From Scenedesmus sp. ARA3 (lineage: Eukaryota; Chlorophyta; Chlorophyceae; Sphaeropleales; Scenedesmaceae): a DNA stretch of 64,000 nt. The position numbers and the translations under genes are program-made. The stretch spans positions 46,228-110,227 of the forward strand of contig RWJK01001126.1 of assembly GCA_004335835.1 (NCBI GenBank). The letters are read 5' to 3'. This document shows, piece after piece, positions 12,209 to 22,464 of the stretch; the stretch's first letter is position 1; each line of letters opens with the position of its first letter. The notes under the pieces are model-generated. The model was not told the origin of the DNA. It worked only from the letters and a program-made list of their open reading frames with translations, and searched no databases.

Positions 12209-14656
12209 CATTGCAATGCTGACACCAGCTGCAGCCTGCTTGCGGGCAGCCCGGGCATGGAGAACACAACTGCAGAGCTTATGCTTGACTTATCCGCTGA
12301 GCAGGACCGTACTTGCGGCTGGCTGTCTCAAACAGCTGCTGCTCGTATGTGTTTTTGGTCACAGGCTGGTGACTAAGAATACATACGACCAGCAGCTGTT
12401 TGATATATATATCATTAATATATAGCGAACAAACAATCATCATCATCATATCATATAATATCATATATAATGTCATGTAAACGTAAAATCATACATATAA
12501 TCAATATCAATCATCTAAAATCATCAGCAACTATTTGACATATATGCCCCCAGCGCTGCCCTGCCCCCAGNNNNNNNNNNNNNNNNNNNNNNNNNNNNNN
12601 NNNNNNNNNNNNNNNNNNNNNNTCCCCCTCACCCCAGGATGTGCTTCACCCAGGTGGGCATGGCGTTGGTGAAGAGGCTGGCGGTCTTCAGCGGCTGCAT
12701 GTCCCTGTCAGCAACCCAGCTGGTGCCGTGCAGCCTGCGGCAGCAGCAGCAGCAACGCGGCAGCAGTGAGGAAGCCGTATAAGCTCTATGACCAGAACGC
12801 TGTGGCTGGCGCTATACATTTGCTGCATGTGCATATGGTGCTGGCACACGGTGCAGCACAGCAGCAACCCGAAACGATCCAGACAGCAGCAAGCTGACAG
12901 CACAGCACAGCACGGCACAGCACAGCAAGCCGCACAAGACAGCGCTGGCCAGCCGCAGCCGCACCTGCACCAGCCGCACCTGCACCAGCCGCACCTGCAC
13001 CAGCCGCACCTGCACCAGCCGCAGCCTCACCTGCACCAGCCCGGCTTTGTGGGTGCGATGTAGAAGATGAGCCCGCTCAGCACGTTGGGGTCCTCGCTGC
13101 CGGGGCGTGCATCGTCAGCGCCGCGTGACTTGCGCTGCTGCGGGCGCGGCTCAGGGTCGGGGCCGGGCTGCAGCCTGCGGGAACACATGCCAGTACCAGC
13201 AGCAACGGCAGTATGGCAAGCAGCACATGCTGGTTGAGAACTGATCATTGCTGGTTGAGATGGTGCAGAACAACTTGCACAAAGAAGCACAGCTATGGGG
13301 GTTGGACGCACAGTGTGCATGTATGCGGCTGTGTGCAACCTGCGCTGTTTGCAGCTAGCCGCTTGCGGCCCATCTAGCTACATGCACAGCCATGCACAAC
13401 CAAATTTGCCTGGACCCTGCTGAGCCAGGTCTACCATGCTATGCGCTATGCGCTGTCCGCTGTGTGCTGTGCAACCCCGCTCACGTCACGAGTGATGGCG
13501 GGTTGAAGTGGATGTAGCTGCCGCGCTTGTGAAGGTCGCTGGGCACCACCTGGTACACAAAGCCTGCGGGGCCGCGGTCCTCGTGCAGGCGCAGGTCCTG
13601 CGTCACAAACTTGGCTGCAGGCACATGAGACAGCAGCAACAGGCAGCAGCATAAGCTCACTGCGTGCACGCGTGCAGCATGGGTTGCTTGCAAGCCGACA
13701 GCTGTGAGCTGTAACATAATCACAAACCTCAGCAGGGAAACACATGCTGCTATTGATGGCTGGTCAAGTGTCCCAGAGCTGTCACGCCTTTGCTTGCACG
13801 GCATGCCACGGCCGCAGCCAACGAAGCACAGCACAAAGAAGCACAGCAGAAAGAAGCACATCACGAAGAAGCACAGCACGCAGCGCGGGCCACTCACTTG
13901 CATCAAAGCCTGCCACGCCGTGGTGAGCCTGCGCAAACCATGCAGCAGCAGGCAGCATCAGCAACGGACAGCTCACTGTGACGTATTCATGCACATTACC
14001 TGCTTTGCGCCACATGATGGTCACCCAGTCAAGCGCTGAAGTGGCAAGCGTGTGAGGCGATGCATACCGACATAGCTGTACTGTGCTGTGCTTTTGCTGT
14101 GGTGTTGCGTGCAGTACTGTGCTGTGTTCTCTTGCAAGCTGCCGAGTCAAGTGCTGCTGCTGGTGGTTCAGCAGCCAGCCAGCAAAGTCCACTCACAAAG
14201 TCCACGTGTGTGGGGTCCATCACGTTCTCCACGAAAAAGTCCCAGGAGTAGGGCAGGTCGCGCGTCTACGCGAGGTGCAGGGCAGGCGGCAGAAGCGAGC
14301 GGCAGTCGCAGCAGCATAGCACGAGGCACAGAAGCGCAGCAGGCTGGGAGCACAGCAGGTCGGCAGGCAGCACTGAGGCAGGCAGCAACGAGGCACAGCA
14401 GGCGCAATGCAACAGGTGGCACGTGCGCCAGCGACAGCCTCATGATGGCTGCGCAGCAGGATAGGCTGCAGACCAGTCGCTGCCACTGATGCACGGCCCA
14501 GCTGTTCAGCAGCTAACTGTCATAGCTGCCAGCTGCTGGCTTCTCCTACTCATTGCTGCTGCTGCTGCTGCTGCCAGGCGCTGCCCCTCACCATCCAGCG
14601 GCCCTGCAGCGGCACAAGCTTGTCGTCCTGCAGCTGAGGCAGCACAGGCACGGCTG

Positions 14657-14702
<46 letters not shown>

Positions 14703-16570
14703 CGTGTCAAGGAGCATGCTCAGCGAAGTTGCTTGGGTATGTTCCCTGACGTGGCGAGTACCATGCATGCCAAAGCAGCAGGGCTACAGCTGCCAGGTTG
14801 TTAGGTTGCGCGTTGAAACACCGGACGCTGCTAGCAACCACCACTGGTGTAGGTGCTGACTACACAAGCAATAACACCTGCTCTCACCAGTCGCTGCAGC
14901 GTCTGCTGCTGCTGTTGGCGCAAGGTCTGGCCACACCCACAGCAGGCCGGCACCTTCGGCAGTGGGCAGTGCTGTGGCGCAGCTGCGCTTGCTGGCACAT
15001 GCTGTGGCTGCTGAGGTGGCATCGAGTGCCTGGGGGATGGCAGTGCACTTGCCATCACCCTGCGGATGCCGCAGCAGCAAGCAGCAGCCTAAGTGAGCAG
15101 GGAGGCATGGCAAGGCTGCATGCTACCTAAAGCCAAGTCGAGTAGAAGATAGGATTGTGCTGCCACTCATTAGCTGTACACCTGGCACATAAGTCGTACT
15201 GATAACACAGTAACTGGTCAGCTGGGAGTTGAGCCCAGTGGCGAGCATCTGCCAGCTGAACCATCTGCTGTGCATGCCATCCAGCCGGCTAGCTGCATCA
15301 CGCAGCACCTGCTGGACTGCCGCTGTCCCTCCACTCCCCACACATACACACCTGGAAGCGCCAGCCGTGGTATGCGCACACGATCTCGCCGCGCTGCTTG
15401 TCCACAAGGCCGTCGCTGAGCGTGGCCAGGCGGTGCGGGCAGCGGTCCTCAAAGCAGCGCCACTGGCCCGCTGCATCCGCCCACAGCACATAGTCCCTGC
15501 GGGGGATCGGCATGGCAGGGGGAACAGCCAGGGCACGATAGCGCACCATCATGCCACGCCATGTCTGCGCCGCTTGTACGAAGCTTGCTGTGATGCAAAT
15601 GCCTGTAGCAGCCACCTCCACGGGTGCGCTGGCAGAAATACAGGCGACAGGCGCTGCTGGCTGCAGCTGCATCAGAGGTGCAAGGCACGAACCCTGGCGA
15701 TGTGCTGCTTGCTGCTACTGCTGCTGCTGCTGCAAGTCGCAGGTGCATGCCTTACTCACTTGCCGAGCAGTGTGACTTTGTTAGGCTTGGCTGCGTCCAG
15801 GTTCTCAACAGCAGCGACAGGGTACCAGGCCTGCGGTTGAGGTGGCAGCAGGCATAGCAGCACGGCATGAGAGGCTTACGACAGACAGAGGCAGGGACCC
15901 GCAACACTGAAGGCTTATGCTGCCCTGTCTTTTCATCCAGCTGTGTCGTGCTGCAGGATCTGGCAAGAGCTGTGTACTACTTGCAGATAATACAAAGACT
16001 GTTGCATATTCTCACCGGCCCTTTGCCGCCAACTGCTGTGGACAAACGCCATGACAAACGCCATGTAGCCGCACCAGCTGGAACTGCTGCTGATATGCCA
16101 GCTGCAGCTGCCGTAGGCGTTTGCTAGCATGCAGCATGCAGCAGCAGCGCTGCTGCTGCCAGCAGCAGTGCCAGGCGTGCTACAACACATCATAAGAGAA
16201 TCCCACTGCCTCTTGTTGCCCACCTTGGTCCAGCTGAACGTGTTTGCTGTGTGGGAGGTCTCTGTTTCTGTTGTTGGATTCTTATCAGTCACAGGGCTCT
16301 CCACCTTGACCTCAGCAATTCTGCACCTCCTCAGCCTCTCATGTGCTGCATGATGCCGCAGCGGCCGCACGCCTGCATCGTGCATTTAATCGCAGCAAGT
16401 TTATACTGAATTCCTGTGAAAGTGGCTACTGCTTTTGCTCGAACACGGTGAGCGGGATAGCGAAGGTCGCACTCCTCACCACGGACTCCTGCTCCATGGA
16501 TGCATCGCACATGCGCAACCTCGGTCACCTTTCCCAAGCCCTTGATCGTTGATGACTGCTGCAGCATCAT
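10884..16570 (-). CDS. Pheophorbide a oxygenase-like Rieske monooxygenase (chloroplast)
   Basis: Exons (minus, 5' to 3'): 16570-16407, 16320-16224, 15830-15760, 15496-15352, 15059-14888, 14653-14592, 14265-14197, 13928-13898, 13614-13485, 13174-13031, 12734-12633, 12042-11992, 11649-11517 and 11258-10884. The sum is 1746 nt, 581 residues, closed by TGA. The N-terminus looks like a plastid transit peptide (Arg/Ala-rich, VRAKAVATF). AWYPVAAVENLD opens the mature domain. Rieske ligands are CPHRLATLSDG and CAYHGW. The mononuclear iron motif N-x2-D-x2-H-x4-H is built across the 14197/13928 junction. The C-terminus has a CxxC (HCSHC) and two hydrophobic segments, as in PAO, PTC52 and TIC55. It probably opens or oxidises a chlorophyll-related ring at the envelope or thylakoid. 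Which PAO-family member it is cannot be settled by eye. The start exon is the least certain. Confidence 0.88.
11952..12030 (-). repeat. 35-bp direct repeat at the exon 12 donor of the PAO-like gene
   Basis: Identical 35-bp copies sit at 11952-11986 and 11996-12030, offset by 44 bp. The right copy is coding (AGDDVFLGAAA). The left copy lies in the following intron and would encode the same residues. The donor lies between them. Confidence 0.92.
12157..12207 (+). repeat. (CAG)17 microsatellite in an intron
   Basis: Seventeen CAG units, read as CTG on the sense (minus) strand, lie inside the 590-bp intron between the PAO-like exons at 12633 and 12042. Confidence 0.95.
12330..12401. repeat. 33-bp inverted repeat with 6-nt loop (hairpin)
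   Basis: The left arm 12330-12362 and right arm 12369-12401 are reverse complements with about four mismatches in 33. The loop is 12363-12368. Its stem is far longer than chance would give. It lies in a PAO-like intron next to an AT-rich patch and could be a foldback/MITE remnant or a small-RNA precursor. Confidence 0.85.
12400..12550. other. AT-rich island
   Basis: A stretch of TATATA, CATCAT and AATATC-like sequence contrasts sharply with the GC-rich surroundings. It runs up to the assembly gap. There is no coding signal. Confidence 0.8.
12571..12622. other. Assembly gap (52 N)
   Basis: A run of N inside the PAO-like intron. The flanking exons join in phase without it, so no coding sequence needs to be missing. 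Confidence 0.99.
12961..13041 (-). repeat. 15-bp tandem array of duplicated splice donors
   Basis: Four exact 15-bp units (12961-13020) plus a fifth diverged one. On the sense strand each unit reads CTGGTGCAG followed by GTGCGG, matching the real exon end and donor at 13031. Any unit could act as donor, and each would add five in-frame residues. Confidence 0.9.
13823..13882 (-). repeat. 15-bp minisatellite, 4 diverged copies
   Basis: Units of the form GAAGCACAGCACAAA start at 13823, 13838, 13853 and 13868. The array lies about 15 bp inside the intron from the donor of the 31-nt exon 13898-13928. Confidence 0.85.
14658..14699 (+). repeat. (CAG)14 microsatellite forming an acceptor tract
   Basis: Read on the minus strand this is (CTG)14 running straight into the acceptor TGTCAG before the exon 14653-14592. 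The repeat therefore supplies the pyrimidine-rich stretch of the 3' splice site. Confidence 0.92.
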
Positions 16571-16873
16571 TTCGTTTCAGTGCTGCAACGTAACGTTGGC
16601 TCCTGGCAGAGAACGCCACTTGTTGATGCTGATGCTGCTGCCTTGGTTGTGCTAACTCCCAAGCCAAAGCAACAGTCTCGTAGCTCGTCCACAGCTTTCA
16701 GTATCTTCGTGGTAGATGAATTTCATACCAGGCGATCAAAGCATAACCGCACCACCATTTCAAACCCTAGCTTCTGTGACAACTGACACTTGATGAGTCA
16801 GCCAGCAGTGATGTCCAGCATACAAAGCATAGCCTCAGTAGCACGTCTTCATGATGTGTTACGTCAATTGCTG

Positions 16874-19396
16874 TCACTGCTGTTGATGCTGCTGCTGCTT
16901 GGCTTGGAGCTTGGCTCTCACGCCATCCATCCAGCCCATCGCCCGCAGGGTGACCCTGCCGCCACCAGCATTGATGGTCAGGTGCCGCACAGTCCTGCAG
17001 TTGCCACTGCTGGAGCTGCAGCTGGATGCTTCCGCAGCGCCACTGTCGCTCGCCTTGCAGCAGCCGCTGCTGCTGCTGCTGCTTGGCTGGCTGTGGTCTG
17101 GCTGCTGGCTGGCGTTTGACTGCATTTGACTGTCTGCCCCAAACTGTGCCACTTCACTCCTGGACTTGTGCAGCCGGCTGGCATTGAAGCTGCTGCCTGC
17201 AGGCTGCCCCAAAGCACTGGGGCTGCCATGTGCCGCCTGCTGCAGCTCCACTGCTGCTGCAGCAGCTGCTGCTGCCCTGCTGCTGCTGCCGCTGCCGCCG
17301 CCCGTCACTCCGTTGAGCGACACCGGGCCTAGCTCACCAGTCACCTGCAGCACAAGCAAACAGCAACGTGCAAAACTTTGTGTGCAGTCCGGTCAACTGT
17401 GATATTGCACCAATGACATCTATAGTGCCGCTGTGTGAAATTATTGCTGCGCCTGTTGCAACCCTGGCCCTGCTGGCGAGCATAGCACGCTGCTGCCAGG
17501 GAGCCCAGCCCACCCCACACGCCTAACTGCTGGCAGCGGCAGCAGGCCCAACCAGCAGCCCACCACCAATGCTTGCCACCTGCAAACACCGTATGAATGC
17601 CGCTGTCGCTGCCGCCCAGTGTGCCCCCAGCTGCTGCTCACCCGCAGGCCCGGGTCCCGGGCAGATGCCTCCGCTGTGCCTGCCCCTGCCCACCACATCA
17701 ACCCAAAAGCACACATCAACTTGCATTGCCATGCACTTAGGAAACTGGAGAAGCGCTAGTAACAGCTTATAACGGCTTCTCGCTCACCCGCAGGCCCGGA
17801 TCCAGCGAGATGCCTCCGCCAGCCGCCACCTGCAGGCTGACTGGCGCTGCGGGGCTGACCCACGCCTCCACGGCACCCCCGCAGCTGTCCACAAACACGT
17901 TGCCAAACTGCTCATGCAGGTGCACCTGCGCGAGCGGGCGGGGCCGAAAGCAGTCTAGAGTCAAGATACAGTTGCAAGCGTGAACTTGCTGCATGCATAC
18001 TGGCCCTGCAGAGCAGGCCCTGCTGAAGTCTGGGTACCAGGCAGGGTTTGATGCTTGACTATGGTGCTGCACTCTGAGCACGCCCTTGCACCATGTGCTA
18101 GCTGGCACGCCGCCGCTGCTGACCAGCCGCCTGCCTGGCCATTGCTGCCACACCAGCAGCCCCAGCTGCCTCCACCCCACACACCCACACACCTTGACGT
18201 CACCTCCCCCTGAAATCAGGCTGGCGTTGCCCTCCAGCCCATCCACTGTTAAACTTGCCCCGCCACTCTGCAGCATGGCCAGCCCACTGCACGACATGTG
18301 CCCCACCGCCAGCGGCCCGCTGCCGCTGTCAGCCGCCACTTTCACGCCATACAGCGCGCCGATGTTCACAGCGCCGCCCTGGGACAGCAGCTGCGCGTCG
18401 AGCGCAAAGAGGCGCTGCACGGTGATGGCGCCGCCGCCAGAAGACAGCCGCAGGTTGGAGGCGCTCAGCTCGCCGACCTGTTTGTGGGTGTGGGTGTGGG
18501 AGGGCAGCAGCGCAGGCATGCGGCACCAGTGCAGGGTGCAGCAAATTTCTTTGGCCCCCTAAACGGCAGGAGTACAGGCAGGCAGCTGTGCAGGCCAGTG
18601 CAGTGTACTTGCCAGGCTCATGGCTTAAAGCCACGGTGACGCAGCAATGAGCACACATCTCAGCGCAAGCACTTGCGCACCTGCTGCCAGCCAGCTTATT
18701 CCATGGCAGCCTCAGCTACAAGCTGCCGCCCTGCCCCACCTGCATGCTGCCGCCCTGCCCCGCCTGCTGCGGCTCCCGTGCTGTGTTGATGGCGGCGTGG
18801 TTGGCCTTGCAGCGCTTCACCGCCACGTCACCGCCCCTGCTGGCCAGCTGCATGTCTGCCTCCTGCAGCATGCCAACCGACATGCTGCCGCCATCAGTGG
18901 ACACAGCCAGGCCGCAGAAGCGGCTGGGCATGGCTGCGGCGAGTCTGCTGCTGCTGCTGCTGCTGCTGCCAGATGTTGTTTGCACCGCCTCTACGATGCG
19001 GCCGCCAGGCAGCAGCTGCATAAGGAACGCGCTGCTGCTGTCACTGCTGCTGCTGCCAGCGGCTGCTGGGCCATGCGACTGTGTGTGCGCCTGCAGGCAG
19101 TACAACAGTGGCTGTGCAGGTGACACTACAGCAGTGGCTTTGCATGAACCAACACAACAGGCCAGCCGAGTTTTGAAGTATCACACATACGCTCATTGGA
19201 GCAGGGATGCAGCCGCCAGCAACATTGCACGTAATTTTGTGGCTATGTTAGCGCATCCCCTTGTGCATGTTGCAGCATCAAGCCCCACCTGCAGACTGAC
19301 AGCATCCTCTGCACCATTGGTGATGGCAACTGACGTGCCAGGCTGTGTACAGCAGATGTGCAGCAGTCCGCCAGGGGACAGGGGAAACGTCTGCTC

Positions 19397-19429
<33 letters not shown>

Positions 19430-19528
19430 GCTGTCAGCTGCCAAATGGTGTGACAGGCGACGTGCTAGTAGTGCTGAGGCTGGCAGGCGCTGCAGGCTAG
19501 GCAGGAGACTGCTGATACTGGGCAGCAT
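16874..19528 (-). CDS. FAM185A-like DUF4097 beta-repeat protein
   Basis: Exons (minus): 19528-19289, 19090-18740, 18477-18193, 17925-17788 and 17344-16874. Every junction is phase 0; 1485 nt encode 494 residues, stop TGA. The N-terminus (MLPSISSLLPSLQRL, with ARRLSHHL following) looks like a mitochondrial or plastid presequence. The body is a string of short beta-strand repeats rich in Gly-Gly and alternating hydrophobics, such as LRLSSGGGAITVQRL and ASLISGGGDVKV. This is the pattern of DUF4097/putative adhesin domains and of animal FAM185A, whose molecular function is unknown to me. Ser runs occur near the N-terminus and in the last exon. It is head-to-head with the SDR gene. Family assignment rests on repeat style rather than on catalytic residues. 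Confidence 0.75.
17636..17820 (-). repeat. Duplicated exon edge in the FAM185A-like intron
   Basis: GCTCACCCGCAGGCCCGG at 17636 recurs at 17782, offset 146 bp. Both are followed by a related sequence ending GATGCCTCCGC. The right copy is the real exon end with its donor (exon 17925-17788). The left copy lies in the intron. Confidence 0.85.
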
Positions 19529-19935
19529 TGTTGGCTAATAGTAATGCCTGATTTGTTATGTGGGCACAGGCAGCAACAGCAACAGCTTCAGCAGCAACAG
19601 CGCATGCATTGTGGTGCCAATGCAAGATGTTTGGAGTAAGCCACAGTGCACGTGTGAAGAGGGAAGTGACAAGTGCTAGTCCAATGCGCGCACAGCTTCC
19701 GTGTGATGTCACCTGCAACCCCCACCACCAGGTGCCCGAGAACCTCGTCACTGTTATGTAGTCACTCCAGGCAGGGCAGGTGACTACAAAGGGATGCGTG
19801 CGCTACGTTCTACTCGACAAAGAGCATCTCTCAAAGACTTTGGCTTTCGTGCGACTTACATCAACACGTTCACAACACAGTCCTGTTGAGCAAGCCCTTG
19901 CCGCGCCTGGTGACCAGCACACTACAGCAAGCAGC
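19529..19935. other. Divergent intergenic region
   Basis: It separates the start of the minus-strand FAM185A-like gene from the start of the plus-strand SDR gene (407 bp). It should contain both promoters. I see no clear TATA box or other named element. Confidence 0.55.
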
Positions 19936-21175
19936 ATGCTCGACTATCTCAAAGGCACATACTACAATTACATCTATGGAGTTCTATATCAGGTGCGCTG
20001 CTTTCCTGATCGTCGGGCAAGTTGTGGGTTGTGTGTTCAACTGCAGCAGCAGCTGAACTGCCAGCTGGCTCTGCTGCTGTGCAGAAAATGCTGGTGAGAG
20101 ACACCCCTCCGCTGCACCAAATCGGCGGGGATGTGAAGGACCTCACAATTATCGTCACAGGACCCACCAGGTGAGCTATAGTGCTCGTTTTGGGGGTGTT
20201 GTCGGTTCCTGCCAGGCTGTACTGCCATCAACATGCACCGCAGCTTGTGTTCACTCACAGCTACTCATCAGCAGTGTCCTAACAACCACGTATGGATGTT
20301 GATTACTTCTTTGTACATACGCTTCTGCAGTGGCATTGGATGGACAACAGCAGCTGAGCTGGCCAGGCGTGGTGCACATGGTGAGCTCATCAGCAGCTGC
20401 AGTGCTGCTGACGCGCATTTGCCACAAATTCGTGTGATGCTTGGTGCTTCTATCCTGGCAAGCAATGCTTGTCTGTGAGATATGTTTCCGGGCACAGATG
20501 GACGAGTAGCAGGACCGCAGAGGTGATGATTGCCTGGTGCTGAAGGTGGCTGCAGCGTCAGCTATTGCGCACCAATCAATCGCGTCACAGACCAACAGCA
20601 CGCAGCTTGTAGCTGCCAGCATGGCCAAATACTGGCAGCCTTGCTGTAACGAGGCCTGCGTAACCTCACCAGCTCTGCTCTCGCTGCACTCAACACTTTG
20701 TGTGGTGTTGCTGCTGTTGCTGGTGCTTGTGACACAATCGGCAGTCGTGCTGGCCTGCCGCAGCGCCAGCAAGGGAGAGGCCATGGTGGCGCAGCTCAGA
20801 AAGGAAGCAGCAGCAGCAGGCAGCCCTGCCCCTCATCTGGGAGTCAACCTGCTGGACCTAGCCAGCCTGGAGTCGGTGCGGCAGTTTGTGGAGCGCTGGC
20901 AGCAGCGGCCGCTGCACGTGCTGGTGAACAACGCCGGCATGTTCAACATGGGAGGTGCGGCAGGCAGCAACCCATGCAGCCCGGCCAGGGCAGCGCATGC
21001 AGCTCACGTCAATGCATGTCAGCGCATGTCAGCGCATGTTAGCAGCTGCTGCGCAAACTGAGTTCATGCGCCGCGCAATTGCCACGATCGTGCACTGCTG
21101 CTGTAACTCCACGCGGCCGCTGGGCGCTGCTGTTGCGACATGGGTAGCATGCTAAGAACACCCTGTTCTGCCTCG

Positions 21176-21212
<37 letters not shown>

Positions 21213-21486
21213 AGTGGGCCGCAGCGAGACCAAGGACGGGCTGGAGGTGCACATGCAGACCAACCACCTGGCACACTTCCTGCTCACACTGGGGCTGCTG
21301 CCAGCGCTGCGCGAGGCAGCCCAGCAGCAGCAGCAGCAGCAAGGCGGGTTTATGCCACGCATTGTGACAGTAGCGTCCGCCATGCACCACCTGGGGTACA
21401 GGCTGCAGCAGGACCCGCTCAGCGAGCGCAGCTACTCTGCAGAGCTGGCATACGGCAATAGCAAGCTGGCACAGGTGGGGCCCACT

Positions 21487-21521
<35 letters not shown>

Positions 21522-22464
21522 GTGATTCTGTCACACGTTCTGTCACAGCTGTGGGGCTGTAAGGCGGCGTACTGGCTGCCTGGCTATTTGATTGGCAGCT
21601 TGTCCATTGCTTTGCTCCAGTACTGGAGGCAGCAACAAGAAGCTTGGTGCTGCTGAATGCCCAGTGCAGGCACCTGCGGTGCAGACAGCTTCACCTCGCT
21701 GCTAACACTGTGCTGCTGTCCCCTTGTGACATGCCCGCTGCTGCTACAGGTGCTGTTCACTGCAGAGCTCAACAGGCGGCTGGCAGCAGCAGGCGGCGGC
21801 GTGCAGGCGCTGAGCCTGCACCCCGGCAATGTGCTGACCAATGTGGTGCAGTCGCTGCCGCCTGCCATCCAGTCAGCATACCGCGCCATCATGGCCCGCG
21901 TGCTGCTAACGCCTGAGCAAGGTGGGGCGCCGGCCAATATCGTGTCCAGCGGCTGGAGGACGCTGCTGTGGGATTGAAAGCAAATGCTGCAAGACATGCC
22001 GTTGCTGCTGGTGCAAGCCACTGACGCTGTATGCTTGCCATGCTAGAGAGATGGTACACTGCCTAGCCTGGTCGTTGCAGTGGTCATTGCACCCCCGTTT
22101 GCCGGCCAGCATCGCATTGGAGTGCATGACTGTCCGCCTGTGAACCCTTCAAATAATAGTTGCTGGTGCTGTCCTGCTGCTGCGTGCCTCACCCAAACTG
22201 GGTTTATGTTTGTCCCCACCCGGTGCTCTCCCCGCAGGTGCACGCGCCACTGTGTATGCCGCGTCAGACCCCGGCGCATTCGCAGCGGCTGCTGCCACCG
22301 GCGGCTACCTGGACTGCAGCGCGCAGCCTGTGCAGCCGCATGCACTGGCGGCTGACCCGCAGCTGGCGGCCTGGCTGTGGCAGTGGTCGTCGCAGCAGGT
22401 GAAGCTGCCGCAAGGCTGGGACCTGCCGGTGAGCCGAGAGGCGCCAGCAGGGCAGGCCTCATGA
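19936..22464 (+). CDS. Short-chain dehydrogenase/reductase (retinol dehydrogenase/WWOX-like)
   Basis: Exons: 19936-19992, 20085-20170, 20331-20380, 20745-20954, 21215-21474, 21750-21921 and 22238-22464. The sum is 1062 nt, 353 residues, TGA. The cofactor motif TG-x3-GIG is assembled across the 20170/20331 junction (IIVTGPTSGIGW). ACRS follows strand 2, where Arg suggests NADP(H). NNAG is in exon 4. The catalytic Ser is in VASAMHH and the Tyr-x3-Lys is YGNSK in exon 5. The substrate-binding half contains LHPGNVLT. It would oxidise or reduce a lipophilic alcohol or ketone. The short N-terminal helix (YLKGTYYNYIYGVLYQ) could anchor it to a membrane. Exact substrate cannot be read from sequence. 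The intron before exon 5 ends in a (CTG)n tract. Confidence 0.9.

Noticed and set aside
12338..12401. Hairpin as a tRNA
   Set aside because: It is a single long stem with a 6-nt loop; no cloverleaf, no T-loop consensus.
13744..14039. Lys/His-rich frame resembling a histidine-rich protein
   Set aside because: It is the 15-bp minisatellite of a PAO-like intron read on the wrong strand.
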